Shown here in pieces: positions 56,320-64,000 of a stretch of 64,000 nt of DNA. Under the pieces are notes generated by a model, which was not told the DNA's origin, did not search any database, and saw only the letters and a program-made list of their open reading frames with translations. The stretch comes from Vandiemenella viatica (lineage: Eukaryota > Arthropoda > Insecta > Orthoptera > Morabidae), in NCBI GenBank assembly GCA_031002005.1, contig CM061919.1, positions 31,523,088-31,587,087 of the forward strand. The letters are read 5' to 3'. Each line of letters begins with the position of its first letter. Positions within the stretch are counted from its first letter, which is position 1. The position numbers were made by a program, and so were the translations under genes.

Positions 56320-57870
56320 ACATACATGTCATGTACTATGATGGCTGATGAAGTTGTTATAACATAGTCAATACTATGATTTATAGCTTTACAGGCTATG
56401 CAGTGTCGTTTATTGGATAATTTATCTACGCTTTTGGCTGGTATAGTCCGGACTTCTTCAGAGATACTGTTTATATTTATGATCACATAGCAACCGTCAC
56501 CAAGCATTGCAGAGGAAAAGACCGCTCTCTTAGTTGATGTTTTTGGAATTCCTTAAGATTTCTGCTGCCTCTTTAGACGTCGAGGCCATCACTGGTCTTC
56601 TCTCCATAGCAACCTCGTGTCTTGAAAATTTATTTCATGCCAGTGTTAATAGCATGGTGAACGACTGCAAATTTGTCGCTGTTGTTATATTTGTAGTGGT
56701 GGATATGTTCTTTAAGTCTCTCCGCCACTGTGCGACCTGTCTCTCTGATGTATACACTGCCACAGCTGCAGGGGATTTCGTAAACACCCGTAAGCTGGTG
56801 TGGGTGTAATTCTGTCTTTTGCCCTGGATTATAACTGGCCAAGTTTGCAGTGAGCTTTATATATGATTTGCACCTCTATCCGCTTAAACAGTTTTCCAAT
56901 CCGGTCAGTGATGATAGGCGCATTTTCTTGGCACTTTGGTATCATGAGGTAAGGTGATGTCTTCCATGGGTTTTTTAGGTCTGAAAACCCTTCTGATGTC
57001 TGATTCACTATAAGCGTTGGCTCGGAATATTTTTGTAAGAGTCTCCATTTCTTCCTTCAGATTTTCCGAGTCACATACTGTCCTCGCTCTTAAATTCAGT
57101 GATGTTAATATGCTCTCTTCGTTGCCGGGTGATGGTGCGACATGGTGTGCAGATATCTATTGACGTGGGTCGCCTTGCGCTACACCGTATGACCCAAACA
57201 TCCATCACCTCGCTTTTGAACCACGACATCGAGGAATGGCAGTTGTCCATTTTCTTCCGCTTCCATGGTGAATTGGATTCTTGGATGGGCACTATTCAGG
57301 TGGTGTAGGAACTCCTGCAAATTATTTACCACGAGGCCAGATGACATAGGTATCATCAACGTACATCATCCATATTTTCGGTTTGAGGCGCACATGGTTA
57401 AGGACCTCAATTTCGAATGCTTCCATAAATATGTTGGCAGCTACAGGTGAAAGTGGCGAGCCCATGGCCGCACCTTCAACTTGAGCATAAAGTTCACCAC
57501 CATACTGAAACACAGTTGACTTAAGGCAGAACTCGGTCAGGTCAGCCCACTCAGTAGACATTCCTTGTGCAAGAAGTTTAGCACGTATTACAGCAATGGC
57601 TTCGTCTACCGGCATGTTAGTGAATAATGAAACATCAAAACTCACCATGATGTCAGTCTTTTCTAGCGTCAGATCATCAATTATTTGTATAAAATGAGCC
57701 AAGTTCTTTACAGCTGATCTTATATCTCCGGTAAGATGTTTGAGTTTTCTGGCAACATACCACACAAGTGGCTGTGTAGGTGAGTTGACCGCGCTCACAA
57801 TCGGACATAAGGGAACCTCTCTTTTGTGCACTTTGGGCAATCCATTGAACCTGGGCATCGTGCAGTTGCC
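56320..57870 (-). pseudogene. Penelope-like element with RT and GIY-YIG remnants
   Basis: From 57870 down: MPRFNGLPKVHKREVPLCPI (GLPKVHK block), SFDVSLFTNMPVDEAI, EGAAMGSPLSPVAANIFMEA and MMYVDDTYVIW (catalytic YVDD) form the Penelope-type reverse transcriptase (57858-57322). A linker with RIQFTMEAEENGQLPFLDVV follows, then HPHQLTGVYEIPCSCGSVYI and RETGRTVAERLKEHIHHYK, the GIY-YIG endonuclease (56842-56630). The 3' terminal part to 56320 carries CTCTGAAGAAGTCCGGAC and CAGCCAAAAGC, a degraded hammerhead-like core. The protein would copy RNA and nick target DNA. Stops and frameshifts break it, and the N-terminus ends at a T-run near 57872 (Lys-rich on the minus strand). Confidence 0.88.
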
Positions 57871-57929
57871 TTTTTTTTTTTTCTTAGATTTGTCTTGTCC
57901 TCCTTCTCAATCGCTTTTGAGGTGTTAAC

Positions 57930-58395
57930 TTTTTGGGCATACAGGTGTTTACGAAATCCCCTGCAGCTGTGGCAGTCTATACATCGGAGAGACGGGTCGC
58001 ACAGTGATGGAGAGACTTAAAAGAACATATCCACCACTACAAATATAACAACAGAAACAAATCTGCTGTCATTCACTATGCTATTAACACCGGGCATGTA
58101 ATAAAATTTCAAGACATGAGGCTACTGTGGAGAGAAGACCAGTTGGGACCTCGATGTGTGAAAGAGGCAGCAGAAATCTTAAGGAATTCCAACAACATCA
58201 ACAAAGATAGCAGCCATTTCCTCTGCGATACTTTGCGACGGTTGCTATGTGAACATAAATATAAACAGAAACTCTGAAGAAGGCTGGAGTATAACAGCCA
58301 AAAGCTTAGATAAATTATCCAATAAACGATGCGGCATAGCCCGTAAAGCTTTAAATCATGTACAAAGATGGCCGCAGAAGTCTTGAGAATCATTT
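57930..58395 (+). pseudogene. Opposed Penelope-like fragment (GIY-YIG and 3' end)
   Basis: GVYEIPCSCGSLYIGETGRT in plus-strand frames (from about 57950) keeps the GIY-YIG motif better than the minus-strand copy (GETGRT versus RETGRT). The C-terminal EAAEILRNSNNINKDSSHFL and a 3' region to 58395 follow. The terminal CTGAAGA (58274-58280), GGCTG/CAGCC stem and AAAA give a hammerhead-like core with G12 changed to A. It is an inverted, same-family neighbour of 56320-57870. Confidence 0.82.
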
Positions 58396-60106
58396 AATGT
58401 CAATACTATACAGAAACAATGAAAATAACTTTTGAATTCATTAGTAACTTCTAACAAACAGTCTGTTAAGATTTCTTGAAAGACTAAGACATAATTACAT
58501 TAAAATATATATTACACAGTTCTCAAATACCCGTAATATGTTAGAAAGGAGATAGCAATAGCATTTTTGATTTAACCAATATTTAAACATTCTGATGTTT
58601 GATGTGATCGCAGAAAATCAATGAGACACTATCAGGAAGATTGTTCATAATGTTGGTGCCATTTGGCCATGAAAAGCAATTTTTCAGTGTTTTTGGCATG
58701 AAATGTGTTCAAAAAAGGTTTGTTTCGACCAAAATGAGTAATGAATGGACACTATTAAGTAGACTTGGGCATAATAATTTGTGACTGGGAGCGCTCAGTT
58801 TAGTTTGCAGATCCCTTGAGAACTAGGTCACTCTTTCAGTTCCTTAGTTCATGTCTCAAATTCGGAGGAAACAGATCGTTCGTTCAACTTGCTGCTGCTA
58901 CTGCACGCACCATTTTGTTTATCATGGCAGTTTTATTAGGACATTACCTAATTTTTTTTTTTTTTTTCGTTTCTAAATGGAATTTAATATCACCTTCTTA
59001 ACAATAACATTACTTAATAATAGCCCTTTCAAATGACGTTAGCATGATCAGAGGCCACCGATAAACCAAAGTGCTCATTGTCCTTTGCACAAATGGGTAA
59101 AATGGGGCATTCAACTGTCTGTTTTTACTTTTTATTTTACATACACTTGTAGAATATTAATTTTTAAATGGATTTATTTATTTATTATTTTTCTTTATGC
59201 AACATAGAAACCAATAACAAACAAATTCCTCCTTTTGACTGATGTGACGCGCGTTTACCTAAACGCCCCTTCAGAAATGTTACGTAATGTCAAAATAGAC
59301 AAAATCAAACAAATGTTTGCTCCTGCATCTGTCTTTGCTTCATTTTTGTTTTGTTAATTATTTTCACTTGGAAGCTGTTATTTCTTTTGATATTTAATTA
59401 AATTAAATTAGCTATGGAAAATGGTAGCAAAAACGAAAGTGCGTCAGTTTCCAGTGAATTGGAAGTCATTGAGCGATTACTTTATTATTATAAGGGAGGA
59501 TTATCCAACACACATTCAAAATATTTTAACGATGAATGGAAATGATGAAGACAAAATATTTTTGAATTTCGTGAACCATATATTTTTTTTTTTTACATAG
59601 CTGTTAAACATCTGGAAAGTAATAACGTCAGAGTCTGCTTATGTCAACTTTAAAATCAGTGCTAGAAAAATGTAAAAGAGACTGTTTCTTTGGTTAAGAA
59701 AACAAGAAAAAGTCCTTAGAAGCCAAATTCTCCACAGAAAGTGATAGTATTAAAAATAATTTTTTAATATTCATTAATAAATGTATGGAGTATCTTAATA
59801 ATTAGTTAGATTTTAATTAAAGCAATTGGCTATACAAAATCCAAAAATTAAATTTAAAACACAAGGTTTCATTTGATGACAGAGAGACAAATTTATGAGA
59901 AAAAATGAGTATCAAAGTGAACGAACTTTAGTCTTAAGTAACTATATTACACGAAATCTAGGTAAAAGTAAGAGAAGTATTTCATTAACAAAAATGAGCT
60001 TTTGACCGACATTAATTTAACAACTGAATGCGATAATGCATATGACAATTTTACTGTAGTCAATTTTTCTTAAAAATGCAAGAAGTGCAAAAAATATAGC
60101 TTAAAA
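58396..60106. other. Mostly unassigned; possible hAT-like left end and ORF start
   Basis: TAGACTTGGGCATAATAATT at about 58762, followed by repeated TTCAGTTC/GTTC motifs, resembles hAT left ends. At 59413 an ATG opens MENGSKNESASVSSELEVIE, but the frame closes after about 43 codons. No right end or conserved transposase block was found. A hAT remnant is possible but unproven. Confidence 0.3.
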
Positions 60107-62528
60107 ATCATCATCATCAGTTTTCTGCCCTTGGGCAGGTTTTCACTTCGCTGCTCTCCATGCTCTTCTATCTTCTGCCTTTCTCTTAAGAACCATGTAG
60201 TTGCCCTCTTCCTTGATGTTGTCTATCATTTGGTATCTCTTTCTTCCTCTTATTCTCCTCCACAGACTAGACCTTCCAAGGCGTCTTTTATCAGGCATTC
60301 CCCTCTCAACAAGTGTCCCATCCAGTGTTTCTTTTTCTCCTTTATTACTTGGAGAATTTTTCTGTTTTCACTGACCCTGTCCAGCACTTCAGCATTGCTT
60401 ATTTTATCCACCCAGTTTATCTTCTCCATCCTCCTCCACATCCACATCTCAAATGCTTCTAACCGCTTTTCATCCTCTTGTCTCAGTGTCCATGTCTCCG
60501 ACCCATAAAGAGCCACACTCCATACAAAACATTTACCGAGTCTTTTCCTAAGTGTTTTGTTTATTTTTCCAGTTAGTATCCTCCTTTTCCTATTAATCGC
60601 TACCTTCGCTACAGCAATGCGAGATTTTATCTCCTGATGGCACCTCAAATCTTTGGTGATCATACTCCTAAGATATTTGAACAATCTTACTTGGCTGATA
60701 TCAGCTCTTCCTAACTTAATATTTATTATTTTCCTTCCTTTTCCAATCACCATACTCTTAGTTTTTGCTGCATTGATTTTCATTCCAAACTCTTGGCAAG
60801 CTTCATCTAGATCTTTCAGCGTTCTGTTTAGAGTTTGTTCACTTTCTGCCAACAATACCATATCATCAGCAAATCGTAAGCACTCTATTTTCTTGCCACC
60901 AATACGCACTCCTCTTTTTCCATTTAAGCCTTTTCCAATAATTTCTTCTGAGAATAAATTGAACAATAATGGGAAAAGGCAACATCCTTGTCTTACGCCT
61001 CTCCCAATGCTGCTTTCTATTACTATTACTCTGCGATTCACTAAAAGTGTGTGCTTTCTCCCGACATCTCGTTTCCAATCTTTATTCGTACTTTCTGTTA
61101 TAAATATAGGTTCTGTATCAACCTTCTCTCCGTCCAATGTACGCCTTTGCTCTTCAAGATATCCATCTGCTTCTTCCATTGCACCCTATGAAAAGCTTTT
61201 TCCAAGTCAATAAAGACGGCATAGATGTTTCTTCCTTTCTCAATATATCTTTCCCCTATGATTCTTAACAGGCCGATAGCATCTCTTGTTCCTTTTCATT
61301 TTCTAAATCCAAACTGTTCTTTTCCAATCAATCTATCTATCTAACTTTCCATATAGCCTTCTGTCAAGCAATCTCAACAACACTTTAGCAGCATGCGAAA
61401 TTAGGCTGATAATCTTATGCTCTTCACATTTATTAGTATTCTTTTTTTTCTGAATTGGTATCATTACCATTGCGAGAAAGTCATCTGGCCATTCCCCTTC
61501 GTCATTTATCTTATTACAAAGGTGTACTATCTCCCTTCTTCCTTTGTTTCCTAAACTCTTCAACAATTCTGCAGGTAAATTAACGATTGCGCATGCCTTC
61601 CGATTCTTCATCTCCTTCAGAGCCTTTCCTACCTCTGTCTCTAAGATCTCATATCCCTTTCCATCTTCTGTTATCTGTGCCTCCTCTTCAATTTTACTTG
61701 GTATTTGATCTCCCTTTTATAAGCATTCAATATATTCTTGCCACCTACTCAGAACCTCATGTGGTTCATTGACTAATGTGCCATCCTCTCTTCCTATTTC
61801 CATGTTGTTCTTGTTTCTCTTACTTTCAAAGGCAATCTCAGAAGCCATTTTGTAGATCATTTCATATTTTCCCTCTTTCTCCAGTTTTTCTATTTCCTCG
61901 CATGTCTCTTTCATCCATCTTTCTCACGTTTGTTCAGTTTCTCTTCTTAGTTAATTGTTTAGTTTCCAGTACCTCTTTCTTCCTTCTTCATTTCCAAAAT
62001 TTTTCCACTTCCTCAATTCTTCTATCTTCTCCAGCATTTTTTCTGTTACCCATTCTTTCCCGATACCTTTGGACTATCTAATTCCTAGAGTTTCTTGGCG
62101 GCTGTCATGAGCCCTCCCCTCATTTATCCATTCTTCAAATTTTCCTCCTTTGTAGTTTTGCAAAAACCTTCTTCTAGCTCCAAAGCCTTACCTTCCTCCT
62201 TTAGTTTTCTATGTTCAGTCTTTCTCTGCTTTTCTTCTCTTCACTTTTTCAATTTTACTTGTATTTCTCCTGCTACGAGGTTGTGATCTGAATTTATATC
62301 TGCTCCTGAATAAGCTTTAGCATTCTTCATACAGTTCCTAAACCTTTTTTTGTATCAGAATATAGTCCAGCCTTTCTCCATTTAAGTTAGAGATTCATGT
62401 ATAACATCTCCTTTTATGATTTTCAAATTGGGTGTTACCCACCACAAGGTAAATTTTCTTTACAAAAGTTAATTAGTCTTTCACCCCTCTAAGTTCTTAT
62501 CCCTGATCAAAATTTTCCTATTACATCT
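60107..62528 (-). pseudogene. RTE-type LINE, near-complete RT, 5'-truncated
   Basis: On the minus strand from 62528: endonuclease end (DYILIQKRF, AYSGADINSDHNLV, near 62300-62380), RT start (KNRKACAIVNLPAELLKSL 61611, GEWPDDFLAMVMIPIQKK, ISLISHAAKVLLRLLDRRL), then the long frame 61179-60250 with GRGVRQGCCLFPLLFNLFSE (motif B), CLRFADDMVLLAESE (FADD encoded at 60873-60862), GMKINAAKTKSMV, ALYGSETWTLRQEDEKRLEA and FEMWMWRRMEKINW. The 3' end is CCCAAGGGCAGAAAACTG plus a (TGA)n-type tail at 60107. The protein would nick and reverse transcribe. The 310-codon frame is open, but motif A and the N-terminus are in other frames. Confidence 0.9.
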
Positions 62529-62535
62529 TCTTGTT

Positions 62536-64000
62536 GGGGTATAAGGGTTTGGGAGAGACTATACTAGCAATTTCCAACCAAATGTCAACCTCTCCTTCAC
62601 GTGGTGCACCCTGTTTCCTCGGACGAGACTCTGGCGACTGAAAGATGCCCGGTTAAGGAGTCCCCCACTGCTTGCCAACAGCCTCCGAAAGGAGGGCGGA
62701 AGAGCAGTTCAGAGCACCCTCTTGCCCTTGGGGTTGGAAACGGCCCCCAAAAGGGTATCCCGTGGACAGTAATCCTCACAAATTACATATATCATGATGG
62801 CTTCTTCCTGGGTAAAATATTCCGGAGGTAAAATAGTCCCCAGTCGGATCTCTGGGTGGGGACTGCTCAGGGAGGAGTCATTAGAACGGATAGAAAACAT
62901 TCTACGAGTCGAAATGTGGAATGTTAGAAGTCTGAATAGGGCAGGTAGGTTAGAAAACTTAAAAAGGGAGATGGAACAACTTAAGTTAGATGTTGTTGGG
63001 ATTAGTGAGATTAAATGGAAGGACGCACAGGATTTCTGGTCTGGGGAACACAGTATAATTAGCACACAAGCTGTCACTGGTGTAGGATTTGTAATGAACA
63101 AGAAAGTAGGGAAACTGGTGAGTTATTATGAACAGTGTTAGTGACAGGATTTTTTGATAAGGTTAGTAACTAAGCCCGTTCCAACCACATTAGTACAAGT
63201 GTATATGCCAACGTCCACATGAAGATGATGAAGAAATAGAAAAATATACACTGGAATTGAAGAATAAATCCAATGTGTGAAGGGGGAGGAAAATCTAATA
63301 ATCGTGGTGATTGGAAGGATATAGATGGGAGAAGGAAAAGAAGGGAATATTGTAGGAAGTCTTTGGTAGGAGAAAGAAATGAGCTGAGGAAGCAGGTTGC
63401 TAGAATTTTGTGAAAGATATAACGCAAGTAGGGCAAACACACTGTTTAAGAAACCATGCAAGAAGAATATACACCTGGAAACGTCCTGCGGATACAGGCA
63501 GATATCAGCTAGATTATATTATGTCAAACAGAGATTCAGGAATCAAGTTCTAGATTGTAAAGCGTACCCAGGAGCAGACATAGACTCTGACCATAATTTG
63601 ATAATAATGAAGTGCAGGCTGAATTTAAGCGAATAGAGGAAGCAGTATAAAGCAGAACAGACTGGAAGTGAATAAACTGAAACAATCTAGCACGAGAGAA
63701 AAATTTGCAGAAATGGTAGACTTAGGTCTAAGTACGTAACTGTGAAAGGAGCTCAACCGAGGACGAATGGAATGCATTAAAGACGAAATAATGAAGCTGG
63801 TAAGAAACATTAGGCTTTAGGGAACAAGCTGCCAGAAAACCTTGGATCACAGAAGAAATTTTGGAGCTGATGGATCAGAGAGAAGGTACAAAAATGCTCA
63901 AGGACATGAAGCAGGAAGAGAGCAGTACAGGCAATTTAGAAATCAATAATAGGAATGCAAAATAAGAAAAAGAAAATGGCTACAAGAAAAGTGGTGAATG
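62536..64000 (+). pseudogene. RTE-type LINE 5' part, runs off the window
   Basis: The 5' UTR starting GGGTTTGGGAGAGACTATAC matches 22705 onward, lacking about 80 bases (22919-22999). The endonuclease frame 62794-63141 reads VEMWNVRSLNRAGRLENLKR, EMEQLKLDVVGISEIKWKDA and QDFWSGEHSIISTQ, better preserved than the 22.7-kb copy. It shifts near 63140 and continues with RFRNQVLDCKAYPGADIDSD, HNLIIMKCRL (63500-63636). AARKPWITEEILELMDQR is read near 63830. The RT lies beyond 64000. It stands head to head with the minus-strand LINE ending at 62528. Confidence 0.88.

Noticed and set aside
60653..61213. 186-codon open frame on the plus strand
   Set aside because: It is the antisense shadow of the LINE reverse transcriptase at 60250-61179.

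Overview
The window looks like intergenic and intronic DNA from a large, repeat-rich arthropod genome. The best guess is a hemimetabolous insect (Polyneoptera). The basis is an insect-type mitoferrin exon, the mix of mobile element families (RTE-, CR1- and Jockey-type LINEs, Penelope-like elements, mariner, hAT, Helitron-like ends, tRNA-derived SINEs), eukaryotic splice signals, and the lack of any dense or operon-like coding. The order-level placement is inference. No bacterial, viral or CRISPR features are visible.

Only one host gene is well supported. On the minus strand at 55076-55779 lies the last coding exon of a mitoferrin (mitochondrial iron carrier, SLC25 family); its earlier exons must lie above 55779, mostly or wholly outside the window. 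A weaker candidate is a short plus-strand exon with ATG and a consensus donor at 48803-48828, about 0.9 kb downstream of a CpG-rich patch at 47760-47960.

Layout, left to right. 1-1650: LTR-element debris with a polypurine tract, an LTR and a primer-binding-like site. 2.8-9.7 kb: LINE fragments, a nearly full-length mariner (5681-6962) and diverged direct repeats. 10.1-13.5 kb: an old hAT holding two SINEs and a Penelope fragment with a hammerhead-like core. 13.9-16.3 kb: a minus-strand CR1 LINE. 18.1-20.5 kb: LINE, SINE and mariner remnants. 20.8-22.4 kb: a non-autonomous hAT with a perfect 8-bp target duplication. 22.7-29.0 kb: an RTE-type LINE split by a Penelope-like element and by a second, Jockey-like LINE. 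29.3-30.6 and 38.8-40.0 kb: two arrays of the same ~170-bp tandem repeat with a shared terminus. 31.06-31.35 kb: an inverted repeat with a hammerhead-like core. 31.7-38.4 kb: LINE, SINE, hAT and MITE fragments plus a degenerate tandem array. 40.3-41.2 kb: an internally deleted mariner. 41.5-46.9 kb: nested insertions, with a SINE in a hAT in a Helitron 5' end. 49.05-51.3 kb: a second copy of that hAT and an inverted copy of the 41.5-kb repeat. 51.3-55 kb: AT-rich DNA downstream of mitoferrin. 56.3-58.4 kb: two opposed Penelope-like elements in the presumed mitoferrin intron. 60.1-64 kb: two head-to-head RTE-type LINEs.

The genes do not form a pathway. The informative content is the relative order of insertions, since several copies supply empty sites for insertions seen in their sister copies. 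I found no convincing new multi-gene system. The items most worth a second look are the hammerhead-like cores, the nested hAT/SINE/Helitron locus, the palindrome-rich hAT, and the unassigned promoter/exon at 47.8-48.8 kb.
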